Below, piece after piece: positions 22,490-33,713 of a DNA stretch of 64,000 bases. Source of the DNA: Cristatella mucedo. Taxonomy: Eukaryota; Bryozoa; Phylactolaemata; Cristatellidae. Position 1 is the first letter of the stretch. Each line of letters starts with the position of its first letter. The position numbers and the translations under genes are program-made. Location of the stretch: the NCBI GenBank assembly GCA_009760855.2, contig WPIO01000001.1, forward strand, positions 23,544,001-23,608,000. The letters are read 5' to 3'. Under the pieces are notes generated by a model. It saw only the letters and a list, made by a program, of their open reading frames with translations, was not told where the DNA came from and made no database searches.

Positions 22490-23050
22490 TTAGTCTATAA
22501 GGACTATGTGATCAATGATATCAAACGCTGCTAAGAGATTTACCCGGACTTGCAAACTGCACCTAATTAAACATAAATCTCATAAGGTATTACGTGTAAA
22601 TTTTTACAAATGCAAAGAAATGCTTTCTGAGTGCGAGTGATTAGCTCTAAGTTCCACCTGGTTCTTGCATATAGTTGGTGTTTGATCTTAAAAGTTTATC
22701 TGATCTGTCGCTACTCGTTCTAGCATCTTTGATGTTTCAAAGTTAATGGTGGAAGGGGGATTGAGCTGAATATATCCAAGTTCTCCTGGTATAGTTTTTA
22801 TTGCTAAATCGATGCTCTGAAAGCAGCCTCTTTGAAGGACGGAGCTCAAAAAACAAGGCTAAGGACAAAAATTATTAGTTTATTTTTGATGGACAGTGGC
22901 AAATCAGAGCTTCTTAGAAGGACAGCAGTAGACACTGTTGAAGATTTATAAAAATCAGGGGATATTATAGTTTGATTTGCGATGCAGATGCAGTCTGGGA
23001 ATTCTATGTTGCTAACTGAATTCTCGAGAAGCTGGAAAACAGACGTTTCA
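22490..23050 (-). pseudogene. LINE reverse transcriptase remnant, unassigned family
   Basis: The minus strand at about 22510-22540 reads LLAAFDIIDH, the reverse transcriptase motif (compare LSAAFDTIDH in LINE-A and LINE-B). Flanking sequence is too decayed to assign. Confidence 0.4.
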
Positions 23051-23956
23051 ATTCACTGTCGTCGTCCAGGAGAACAGCTTTTCAGAGATGATAATGTTTA
23101 AACATTTTGTCTGGAGACTTGTAGCCATAGAGATGGAGGGACTTCAAAAAGTTGGAATTCAACGTCCATTAATCCACTACTATTCATATTTACAGCACTC
23201 GTATCGCGATGTCATAATGACAAATATGGAGTTTTGCCACAAAGTTTATGAAGTTCACGAATTCTGTGAGCCTCTGAAGCATGTCTCTGTTTGGCTTCGT
23301 CCTCTTTAGATTTTTGTGGCTCCTTTTGACATAATGATCGCATTCGTTGAGCAAGCGTGAATAGTGCGAAGCTCATTAGGTTATTCGACCGTCTCTTGTT
23401 CTTGCGGTTGACAGAAGTCTCGTATTCAGTGAGCCTTGCAAGCGCGACTCTCATTGGCTTCTCTTTAGTCTCTTTTCTTTGCTGGTTTGGACGAGATTCG
23501 TGAATTATTTGTTGGGCTTTTCAAGGGCTATGCTCGTTTGCTTTCTCTTCTATCACTTGTTAATGCTGCGCTTGACCGAAATCTCGTTTTTGTCGAGCTG
23601 CGGAAACAGACACTCATAAGCTGCCTCCTCGGTCTCATGCTATTACTGGATTTGACTGCATTTATGTCGAGTTTCTCAAGCGAAACGGTTGCCTTTTAAT
23701 TTTCCCTATACCACTATTTTGAAGAAATGAAAGGACTTTGTTGACCTTACACGGATGCTGCTTTTATTGGTCGGCGAGCTCACTCAAATCAAATGAGACT
23801 TCCGTTTACTGGCGGATTCGCACATTCCGTCTAAGTCACGAAAGGAAATGTTATATGTATGAGATTGTACGAGAAAGTGAACATTTCTAGAACCAATCGA
23901 ATACTCTGGAGCGCTTGTGGGACATCTGCTGATCAGAAAGAACTTCAGCCTCATCA
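23051..23956. other. No gene recognised
   Basis: Short frames only (60-80 codons), none with a recognisable domain. Confidence 0.5.
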
Positions 23957-24740
23957 AATAAAAATAATAATAATAACAATAACACATTTGTATAGCGCTC
24001 TCAGAGAAAATTAATCTCTTTTTAGGCACTGTACAGATACTGAAAAGAAAGCATGATCCAATTATTGGTTATAAGTCGCACAGTATAAAAAAAACTTGAG
24101 ATGGTTAGAGGTGACATGCATATTGTCAACATATAAATATGGTTAGTGATAGCTTGCACAATGTCGGCATGCATAAGCACACGAAGAACAAATCACAAAG
24201 ACCCACCCAAATGCTGCGAGAAACAGGTGCGTTTTAGCTTATTTCTAAATGTCGTCAAGTCAGGGGATGTCATGACATCAGTCGGGAATAAGTTCCAGGC
24301 TTTAGGAGCATACGAAGAGAAGTCATGGTCTTCAAACAATTTCAGGTTAGAACGAGGCACAACCAAGTGATTTGAGTCAGAAAATCGGGTGTAAGATGAC
24401 TAGGCTGGTTTGAAAGTATTTCTAAAAGGTAGACTGGAGCCAGAGAATGAAGGGACCTACAAGTAAGTGACAGAACTTTGAAGTCGAAGAGCTGCTTGAT
24501 AGGGAGCTAGTGCAATGCGATGAGAAGTAGTGTGATGAGGCACTTGTGAGCTCACGATAAACAAACTCACTGCTGAGTTTTGCACCGACTGTAAGCGCCT
24601 GATTGCGCACGCCAGTAGACCAGCAAGCAGTGAGTTAACTAAGTCGAGACAGGATGTCACAAATGCATGGGTTAATTAGAATGTAGCGTCCCTGTTTAGG
24701 CAGGCCCGAGTTTTAGCTATGCAATGTCGCTGAAAGTGCG
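23957..24740 (-). pseudogene. LINE-A fragment, degenerate
   Basis: (AAT)n, a diverged hairpin tail (TATAGCGCTCTCAGAG...TTTTTAGGCAC), the 3' UTR and the C-terminal reverse transcriptase module (LLACAIRRLQSVQNSAV on the minus strand), reaching the LDLVNSLLAG segment at about 24650. Confidence 0.82.
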
Positions 24741-24801
24741 AAAAATGTCTTTAGAGATAATGTGGTCGTCTTGTGATAGGTCACTTTTGAGCAGTATACC
24801 T

Positions 24802-24981
24802 AAAAAAAAAATCCTAGCTGATTAAACAGCCTCTTTTTGTATAGCGACAGAAGAGCCTTTACGGCTATCACCACCGCTTGCAGTGGCGATACAGAATCGC
24901 CCACCGCAGGAATCGAACCCATGACCTCGGGACCGAGGTCGTGAAAGCAACCGCCTTACCTAGTGTGCCATCACGGCTCAC
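24802..24981 (-). mobile_element. SINE-2 copy
   Basis: Complete minus-strand copy: A-run tail, stem-rich body (CAGCCTCTTTTTGTATAGCG), then the B-box complement (GGAATCGAACCC) and the tRNA-like head ending CATCACGGCTCACC. One of the best preserved copies. Confidence 0.9.
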
Positions 24982-25157
24982 CGAGATGTCGTGCCGACGG
25001 TATGTATAGGAGGTATGCCAGCAGAGCGGCTTTTGAGTGCCAAGCTTTCCAATTTCCAAGTCACACTTAGTTTGCCCATAACTATTAGATTGGTCGAGAG
25101 CTTCCTTGAATAAGATGACGGATTCTCGCTAATTACTATATGGCAACTGTTTAAATA

Positions 25158-25204
<47 letters not shown>

Positions 25205-25283
25205 ACACAGACACACACACACACACAGACGGACACACACAGACACACAGATACACACACACACACACACACACACAGACACA

Positions 25284-25354
<71 letters not shown>

Positions 25355-25389
25355 ACACACAGACACACACAGACACACACACACACACA

Positions 25390-25424
<35 letters not shown>
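25158..25424. repeat. (CA)n microsatellite, about 265 bp
   Basis: Long CA run with interspersed GACA variants. Any frame through it codes only for VC/CV or HT repeats and is not a gene. Confidence 0.95.
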
Positions 25425-25438
<14 letters not shown>

Positions 25439-25444
25439 GTGTGC

Positions 25445-25499
<55 letters not shown>
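25425..25499. repeat. (TA)n microsatellite
   Basis: Directly adjoins the (CA)n tract, with a short GTGTGCG interruption. Confidence 0.95.
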
Positions 25500-25502
<3 letters not shown>

Positions 25503-25728
25503 CACTAAATGGCGCGGAAGCCCATGCAAACTGAATGGCAGAAACAAGAGGCAAGCATTTAAATCACATCGACTCGTAATTTACACATTCTGTTGATAAA
25601 AAAGACAACAAGCAACGAAAGAGTCTTAGTGGTGTCAGTTTTTTGTTTAACGCCCGAAAGAGCTTCAAAATTCGAAAAGAATCCTGTGACGTGATGAAAA
25701 TGAGAGCCTCGAGATGATGTAGGGTTTG

Positions 25729-25893
25729 AGCACTTCCCTAAGGTGGTTGCTCTTCACGAACGAGTTCTCGAGGTCGTGGGGTTCGAATACTTCGGTGAGT
25801 GATGCCTTGTTGTCGCTGCAAGCGGTGGTGATAGCCTTTAAGGCTCTTCCGACGCTATAAAAAGGCTGTTAAATTAGCTAGTATTTTTTGTCT
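25729..25893 (+). mobile_element. SINE-2 copy, diverged
   Basis: Head with CCTAAGGTGGTTGCT and B-box-like GGGGTTCGAATAC, body GGTGGTGATAGCCTTTAAGG, end AAAAAGGCTGTTAAATTAGC then TAGTATTTTTT. Confidence 0.8.
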
Positions 25894-26879
25894 AAGACCC
25901 GCTTGTAAACGTGAGGACTAGCACGATCAGTGCAGCAATACAGTTTGGTACGAACCTGTATACTACCGACCACGACAGACATCGTATTACAGTTAGATAA
26001 CCATCTACGGTAACTGCGTTTGCATGAATGGCAAAAATACTTCTTGATCGGACCATATCTGACTGCATATGAGCAGAGTGCGTGTCAGTTGTATGAGATC
26101 ATCTGACCGATCACGAATGATATAGCGCCAGAGGCAGAGCGCTTGGAAGTCCTGAGCTTTTCTCCTCAGAGCACTCCTTTGATTAGGACTCTTCATTTTA
26201 AAATTGGCTTCAAAGTCGATATTTGGCATTGGTGCTTCAGCTTCGAAAGCCAACAAGATTCACTCACTTTTTGGATCATGATTGTGGATAACGCAGCACG
26301 CCCCTAGCGGGTACGCGCTCTACCGGTACCTTATTTCACTGCCTGCGTTGCATTCGCTGGATAGCTTTTTATAAGTCACTTTTTTAATTTTGATACCTCA
26401 CTGGTATGAGGCTCTTCACGTAGCAAAATTGTTTGGACATGTCTAGCCATGGTTAGTAATTTTTCCTGCTCCTTAAATTCCTTGGAAATCGCTTTCCTTC
26501 CACCCCCCCCCCCGGAACTCATCTCTGCTGCCGACTCGGTAAGATCTTTTTCATCCGTCGTGCACCGCTACGTTCGTTCTACTAACATCTTCGGCTGTCC
26601 TCCTGAGTCGGCAGTGCTTTTTACTTTCTCTTTATATATCAGCAAAAGCTTCCATATAAAAAGCCAAAGTATACCCAGTAACTTTTGCCCGGGTCGTAGA
26701 GCGAATCACCCCTCTGAGTCAGCATTGATTCGTGAGTATTAACTTTCTCAAGAAGTTTGACTTGTATAGAGTCTCTCATCTAGGTCTGCTGGATGTCTGG
26801 TGGCCTTAACAATAATAACAGCAGCAGATACAAAATTAATTGGGTTATATATTCGAAGAGAAAATACGTCAAATTGCTT
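25894..26879. other. No gene recognised
   Basis: A C run near 26504-26514. Frames at 26005-26256 minus and 26449-26742 plus show no known domain. Confidence 0.5.
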
Positions 26880-27290
26880 AGTCAGAACATGCATTGTTTC
26901 AGAACTCACAGGTGAACAGAAGACAATTTACTCGAACGGAGCGCAGATGGCGCGGTGCAGTCAAGTTTACTTCGTCTTATTGAGCTTCTTTAAATCAGAT
27001 GGTGAGATATCAGCCGGTATTCAGCTCCATACTTTGGGAGCATAATATCAGAAGGCTGCACGATCTGCAATGGCCAGAGTTAGAAGAGCTTTCGGTAAGA
27101 CAGGATGTGAGATTAGGAAGAGATTCAGATGGGCAGACCGGAGCGACAGAGAGTGGAGGGACGTGATGGTGAGTGGTGGAGCCTTTAAATTCTAAACGCA
27201 GCTTGTTGGGGAGCCAGTGCAAGATTAGAGAGAAGTTGTGCAATGTGGCAATTGCGGCGTTGACGACAGAAAAGCCTAGCTACCATTTTA
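26880..27290 (-). pseudogene. Old LINE reverse transcriptase remnant
   Basis: The minus strand reads LHWLPNKLRLEFKG, like the LHWLPVKQRIDFKV block of LINE-A, with weak similarity downstream (complement of ATACTTTGGGAGCATA). Family uncertain. Confidence 0.4.
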
Positions 27291-27837
27291 TATAACCAAT
27301 TGCTTGTTTCTTTTTACAGGGAGGAAGACATGCAGGAAGCGAGTCGCATACATCAATTTAGGGTTCAGTTATGCATTGAAAAGCTTGTATGCATCCTTAT
27401 CTCAGCAAGAACAAGTTTTTTAATGTTACATAGGTCAAAGTAGGCAGAATTTACTATTGAGCTGATACCGTAATCTGGTCGAAAGTCTTTTGGGAGAGGA
27501 CATATGAATTGAGTGCAAGCGCAGCAATAATTTTGAGGCTCGTGGTTTCAAATTGTAGTAAAAACACAAAGTTCGATAATGCTTAGTACTACCGTCACCG
27601 GGTGCTCGGAGTTCAGGTGAACCCGTTGGTACCTGCTTGAGATTTGAAAGCGTCACCAAGAAGATGGCTTTCACAGCTGTCCGGCGTATTCGAAGCTCAG
27701 ACATACAATGGCTGCAAAAATTCTACCACACAAATTAATCAAAGAGCGTTAACCTAATTCATTACACCAAAACCCGCCCTACTGTGTATAGTTGACATTA
27801 CAGTAGCTCACAAGATTGCCTGGCTCGCTGAGAGTGC

Positions 27838-28615
27838 GCCAGTTGACCAGCGAAGCTAAAATTCGGGCTTGTTTAGATAAGGATACCACGTCCAAGTTGG
27901 TCCATGCATTCGTGACATCCCGTCTCGACTTCTGCAACTCACTGCTTACTGGCCTACCAGCATGAGCGATCAGGCGATTGCAGCTGGTGCAAAACTCTGC
28001 AGCTAGGCTTGTATGTCGTGAGCGTCGCAGTTGCCACATTACTCCACTTCTCGCCGACCTGCACTGGCTACCAGTCAAGCAACGGATTGACTTCAAGGTT
28101 TTGTCGCTCACTTTTAGGTCCGTTCATTCTATGGCTCCAGCTTATCTCTCCGATATACTCCCCCATCAGGTCAAGCATCGTACCACCCGCTTTTCGGAAT
28201 CCAACAGTCTAGAAATACCTTGTACAAAACCTTAAATCCTTTGTAGACCGTGCATTTAGTTCGTATGCTCCCAAAGCCTGGAACTCCCTCCCGACCTGCG
28301 TCAGAACATCCCCTGACCTGACCACATTTAAAAGGAACCTAAAAACACACCTATTTAGGACAGCATTTAGTGGGTCCCTGTGATTCATCCTTGATGTGCT
28401 TATACGTGCTGACACTGTGCAAGCTGCCACTAACCACATTTTCATGCTGACCCTGTGCATGTCACCCCTAACCATATTATTCATTTTGTTTGTTTTTCAA
28501 GCATGATTTTACTTACCATTTAATTGCATTTCCCTTTGCAGCAAATGTAAAGTGCCTAGAAAGAGATTAAATTCTCTGAGGGCACTTTATCAAGTGCATT
28601 ATTATTATTATTTTT
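27838..28615 (+). mobile_element. LINE-A 3' fragment, well preserved
   Basis: End of the reverse transcriptase ORF (RRLQLVQNSAARLVCRERRS, HITPLLADLHWLPVKQRIDF, MAPAYLSDILPHQVKHRTTR, YAPKAWNSLPTCVRTSPDLT, FKRNLKTHLFRTAFSGSL then stop), full 3' UTR, hairpin tail and (ATT)n end at 28615. A few indels break the ORF. Useful as the reference copy for the family's 3' half. Confidence 0.92.
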
Positions 28616-29120
28616 AAGCGAAGCCAAGCGAAGAAAAGTGCCAAGCGCTCTGGCTTTGTTTTACGTCTCAAACTATATCTCGGAGTGATTTGAGCTTCCG
28701 AAGTATAGATCCCGACACGCCGCTCGGTAATGTGTACTGAAGAGAGACCGTCGCAGCTTTTTTAAACATTCCTCGTTGTATTTAGCAACTGTATATGATT
28801 TTGTTCGTGGTTAGCTTTGTATAATCTTACAGCTTTCTATGAAAGTTTTTCTGGGAGAAAAGAATGCAAAAACAATTCTGTAGCCCGGCTGTAGCCAGGC
28901 ACGGCTAATAAATATCGAAGTTTAGTTTGAAAATTCCAGAATTACGTAGGGCCACGAAGAGTGCTTGAACTACAGCAATAGCGTCACATAGAAAAGTACT
29001 TATATTAAATTATGTCCGTAGTCCACTTTAAACGGCTGCTTAGAAACGACACCACTCTAAAGGGTTACGCTTGCGTTGCTTGTTAAGTGCCCCGCCCCCT
29101 TGTCTCACGAGTAAACCCAA
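28616..29120. other. No gene recognised
   Basis: Nothing recognisable between a LINE-A and a LINE-B copy. Confidence 0.5.
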
Positions 29121-29910
29121 GATGTAATGTAATGTATCTCCGTCTGTAACTCCACAAAGTCATAAAGACCATGTGGGTGTTACGCAGGAGAGTTTTGTAT
29201 AGCGCACTCACAGCCTAAGCGGCTTTCGGTACGCATCGTGGGTCCCTGTGATTCGTCCTTCATGTGCTTGTGCGTGCTGACACTGTGCATTCTGCCACTA
29301 ACCACATTTGCATGCTGACCCTGTGCATGTCACCCATAACCATGCTATTCATTTTGTTTGTTTATCAAGCATGATTTTACTCACCATTCAATTGTGTTTC
29401 CCTTTGCATCAAATGTAAAGCGCTTAGAGAGAGATTGAGTTCTCTGACGGCGCTTTATTAAGTGCATTATTATTTATATTATTATTATTACGCATTCGGT
29501 AGCCAACAGACTTTGTCTCACGCAACAAAGAGAAAGTATGAAGCATAGCAGAGTCTGGAGAGCAGTTGAGGTAGTGAGTAGCATGAAAGTAGTAGCTCAG
29601 GACCGCTGAAAAGGATGATCCATAGGCGGCAGTAGGAGAGTAGTTATCGTTGTGTAACAATTGTGAAAGCGAGTTCCACAGTCTAAGACCTGCAGAGCTA
29701 AAGCTTCTGTCGCCAACGGTCTTTAAGCGGAGGAATGGGACAGCTAATTTATTGTCCACACAGGACCTGAGGGCGCGAACCGGCTGAAACTGATACAGCA
29801 GTTCAGCTAGGTACGAAGGAGCCAACCCGTGGCGGGTCTTGTGGTCAGCGTAAGAACCTTGCTCTGAATCCATTGGTCAACCGGCATCCATCTTAGCTCC
29901 ACGCCTAGTT
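29121..29910 (-). pseudogene. LINE-B 3' fragment, split by a LINE-A insertion
   Basis: The minus strand carries the reverse transcriptase end (KTRHGLAPSYLAELLYQFQP, VDNKLAVPFLRLKTVGDRSF, RLWNSLSQLLHNDNYSP) and a 3' UTR ending in TACATTACATT-type units at 29121-29136. Bases 29237-29488 are a LINE-A insertion; the LINE-B sequence continues on both sides. Confidence 0.9.
29237..29488 (+). mobile_element. LINE-A 3' end fragment inserted in LINE-B
   Basis: 252-bp 5'-truncated copy: GGGTCCCTGTGATTCGTCC, 3' UTR, hairpin tail and (ATT)n end. It is flanked by direct repeats TACGCAT at 29230-29236 and 29489-29495, a 7-bp target duplication. Confidence 0.9.
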
Positions 29911-30595
29911 TCAGACGGATTTTACAGCTGCGTCTTCGCTTCTCTGCACAGTGCGATTTGAGCTGAATTTAAATTGTCCTGCACGAGTCAATCTAGTTGG
30001 ATTATCTTTCTGAATGAGTGCAGCAATACTGATCGAATTTTTCTTAAGCGCGAGTGCAGCAACACTAATCTTTTTAAGGATATCTCTGCCGACCTTTGTT
30101 CTCGGTACAATTCTTAATACTACCATAAATAATTGTCTAGGATGTAATCTCCAAAATAGACTGCATATGCTCGCACTATAATAGTACGAAGCAAGACGTT
30201 TGGCTTGTAAGGTTACCGAAGATACCATGCCGAAATAACTACCATGACAAATTACGTATTAGGCGATCTCTGGAGTTGTGAAGCTCTTAAAAATCACTAT
30301 AGACTAATAAATTTACAATTGAAATCAATCCAATTCAAAAAATATTGACACTGCAGATTAATCTGATACCTTAATTTGGATAAGTCTTCATGGCTATGAT
30401 GTGGGCCTTTATTAGCATAGATTGGGTATTTGGAGGTCTTTGAAAATTGATTCATATTAACGCACTCATATACAACTTTCTTAATACAAAATATAAGAAC
30501 GCTCAGTGCACCTATAACAATACTATTATTTTATTAAGTGCTGTGTTTCAGTGACAATCAGTTGACTTGAGATTCGTCGCTTGAGTCATGCTAAG
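29911..30595. other. No gene recognised
   Basis: A minus frame of 105 codons (29911-30228) includes IVPRTKVGRDILKK, faintly like the C-terminus of other non-LTR reverse transcriptases; too weak to call. Confidence 0.4.
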
Positions 30596-30972
30596 TAATA
30601 ATAATAATAATAATGCACTTGATAAAGCGCCCTCAGAGAACTTAATGTCTCTCTAGGCGCTTTACATTTGCTACAAAGTAAAATGCAATTGAATGGTAAG
30701 TAAAATCATGCTTGAAAAACAAACAAAATGAATAATATGGTTAGGGATGACATGCACAGGGTCAGCATGCAAGTGTGGTTAGTGACAGCATGCACGGTGT
30801 CAGCACGCATAAGCACATCAAGGACGAATCACAGGGACCCACTAAATGCTGTCCTAAATAGGTGTGTTTTTAAGTTCCTTTTAAATGTGGTCAGGTCAGG
30901 GCATATTCTGACGCAAGTCGGCAGGGAGTTCCAGGCTTTGGGAGATTACGAACTAAATGCACGGTCTCCAAT
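30596..30972 (-). mobile_element. LINE-A 3' end fragment
   Basis: (AAT)n, hairpin tail, full 3' UTR and the last codons of the ORF, very similar to the 7907 and 46390 copies. 5' truncation at about 30972. Confidence 0.9.
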
Positions 30973-31070
30973 GCTTGACAGCCATTAAGGTTTTAAAGTT
31001 ACTTGATTGCCATAAACTCCACGGCGATGCTTTCAACAAAAAAATATGTCCAAAAACATGTTTATTCGTG

Positions 31071-31147
31071 TGTGCGCGCGCGCGTGTGTGTGTGCGCGTG
31101 CGCGCGCGCGAGCGCGCGCGCGTGTGTGTGTGTGTGTGTGTGTGTGA
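31071..31147. repeat. (GT)n / (CG)n alternating purine-pyrimidine tract
   Basis: GTGTGCGCGCGCGC followed by GTGTGT, about 75 bp of alternating purine-pyrimidine, a sequence type able to adopt Z-DNA. Confidence 0.9.
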
Positions 31148-31276
31148 CCTCGCGTCTAGATTATTGAAATTCTCCTTATTCAGGACTCCTGACCGGTAGT
31201 TTTAATCGTCAGCAACTCGTGCAACAATCAGTGGCTCGTCTTTTCTGCCGTCAAAATATAAATATTAGCTGATATA

Positions 31277-31428
31277 GTTGCCTCATTTATATAGCGGCAG
31301 AAGAGCCTAAACGGCTGTCAAAACCGCTGTCAGATAGCAATAAAGAATCGCCCATTGCAAGATTTGAGCCCACGATCACGGTCCCGAAGAGCGAGCTTCT
31401 TACCTCCTGGGCTATCACGGCCCAACGT
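31277..31428 (-). mobile_element. SINE-2 copy
   Basis: Minus strand: TATAGCGGCAGAAGAGCC, ACGGCTGTCAAAACCGCT, then the B-box complement region GATTTGAGCCC and the head ending CTATCACGGC. Confidence 0.8.
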
Positions 31429-32084
31429 AGCCGCCATGTCACACTAGTTCCGTCAAATTTTCGCTGGATTCCTATCAAGAATCAAAACGCTTTCAAGATA
31501 CTCAGTCTGGCTTCAACCAATAACTTCACTCGTGTGCATCCGTCATCCTAGCTAACCTTGTCGTGTCTTCGGTGCGCTCTCGAACCACCACCCCGCTCCT
31601 CAGGATCTAGTCATATGGCCGTCCCTCGCACTAAAGTGAAATCGTTGAGGAGATCAAGCCTTCACCTCGAGTCGCTCCTGTCTATGGTTACCACCTAAAA
31701 TGTGTCTCACATATTTCGCTAGGTCTCAGATTTAGGCGCATATTCCGCTAGCGATCGGCTTTCTCTTCGTCCTAGAGAGCTTTGGCGCTCTTGATTCTGT
31801 CGCGTGCTTTTCGTGAATTTGCATACGTCAGCTATGCATGATTATGTGCGCGCTACTAGTCATAGCTCTTGCTAAACGGTGGCCGAGAGTTTCTTAGTGA
31901 TTGACCCACCAGGCTGAGCCAAGCAAGCATCGTACTTGTTTGCGGTTCCTTTATGGATACAGTGCACGTAAGTAGCTCGTCGGTAATGATTATCTTACCT
32001 CGAGCTGTAAAGAAACCGAATAGAGATGAAGCTCTCTTAGGGTGATACACGAACAAATATAATAATCACCATTATAAAAGAAAG
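31429..32084. other. No gene recognised
   Basis: Unassigned; no family-level similarity in any frame. Confidence 0.5.
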
Positions 32085-32331
32085 CAATTTACGTTACCTG
32101 TTGTAAAAACCTTGAATCTAGGACGCAGTCTGAGTCACGAGATAAGTCAAGAAAGTAAGTATCGGACGCGCTTAAAGCCTCAGAGGGAGTTGTCCAACTT
32201 CGCAACAGGAGAGAAGATAAAGATTGTTTCGCTGCGAAGAATTGCGAAAGTGAGTTCTGTAATCTAGCACTCGCAGTGCAAATTTTTCTGTCACCAGCTA
32301 TATACTTTAAGCAAACAGCAATACTTACCAT
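32085..32331 (-). pseudogene. LINE-B fragment, old
   Basis: The minus strand reads LKYIAGDRKICTASARLQNS, parallel to LKAVGDRSFSSASPRLWNS in the better copy. Confidence 0.65.
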
Positions 32332-32546
32332 CAATAATAAAAATAATATGTTTGTTGTAGTTCCCTCAGAGACCTCAATCTCTTTCTAGGCACTTTACAT
32401 TTGATGTAAAGGAAGCACGATCGAATGGTTAGCGGTAGCATGCTCCATGAACAACAAGCATAACATGGTTAGAGGTGACATGCACAGGGTCAGTATGCAA
32501 ATATGGTTAGTCGCAGCATGCACGGTGTCAGCACGCATATTCACAA
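32332..32546 (-). mobile_element. LINE-A 3' end fragment, old
   Basis: AAT-rich start, hairpin tail (CCCTCAGAG...TTTCTAGGCAC) and the 3' UTR up to GTGTCAGCACGCAT. Confidence 0.8.
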
Positions 32547-33713
32547 CCATTAAGGTCATGAGAGAACTAGAAAGCTCCAGGTGGCCGAAACTGGTGCAAT
32601 AGCTCAAATAGGTGCAAAATAGCTTTTTTATAGCGAGCATTGTCGCATTGTCGGTCAGAATAATAATTCGGCAATGTGCCTAGTGGTCAACTGGAATCAA
32701 AGGCCCCAACTTGAGAAATAAAGGTTACGAAAAGATCAGTTGACTCACAAGCATAATTGATAAGATAGTCGACTGATTTCCTTGGATATACAGACCAACC
32801 TAGCGGCCTTATATAGCACAACTGTAGATTTTTACTGGCTTTATTGTAATAGCCCTGCCAATAATAGTCTGGCTTAGAGAACTAGGATTATGTTATGACT
32901 TTTAGCAATCCGCTATAGTAACTAGTCCCAAATCATGTACAGGGATGGAAAACAATGAATAGATGATGGTACGATCTGCTGAACAAAATTTAAAAATATC
33001 GGGGTGCGGTGGAGTGGCGTGGCTTAGAGACACTTTAAGCATGGCTATACACTTAGGGGTTTCTCACAGCTTTCGCTTACTCCACGGAAATGATCCTTTA
33101 ACTGCTTTTCCTCTCAATATTTGCTTCTTCCATGAGAATATTCCTTTACGTACTTATACATGATGCAATTGCTTATGTTTTTTGCGAAAAATCCGCCGAC
33201 ACACTTCTTGTACGTACTGCCTAGAAAGATGTTGGGTTTCTTGGGATGCAGTAATGTAAAAATTCCTAGCGACCGGAGGCCGTCTGCAATGAGACTGAAT
33301 TAAAAAAAAAAGAATTTTGCCTGAGCTGGAACTGATCCCAAATGTTTTTCTATTAATTTCTGTCCTGAAACATAGCTGGTGCTCAGAATATGATGCGTGC
33401 AAAAGCAGCATTGACACGGGCACAAATTTAAATCAAAACAGAGCTCCGGGCTCACCTTTTCGGAGTCATGTGATAACGCTAACTTTAACATGCATTTCTC
33501 GGTCTCCTCCAGAGCTCGGTTCAGTCGAAATTCAGCAGCCCCTGGACCAAATCAAGGTGGCAAAAAGAGAGCCTGTTCCGCTTAGGTTGTCTTTATATAT
33601 AAAAGCCAGGCCGGTAAGCAAGTATAGATGTTTCTCAAAATTGAATACCGGACGTCTTGTCGCAATAATAATTGCCACCACAGAAATTTTGACATGTAGG
33701 TTGCCGTCATACC
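32547..33713. other. No gene recognised
   Basis: Frames of 60-135 codons (for example 33317-33724 plus) show no known domain. Confidence 0.5.

Noticed and set aside
24978-25554. Long minus-strand frames of 91-189 codons
   Set aside because: They are translations of (CA)n and (TA)n runs (CV/IY repeats).
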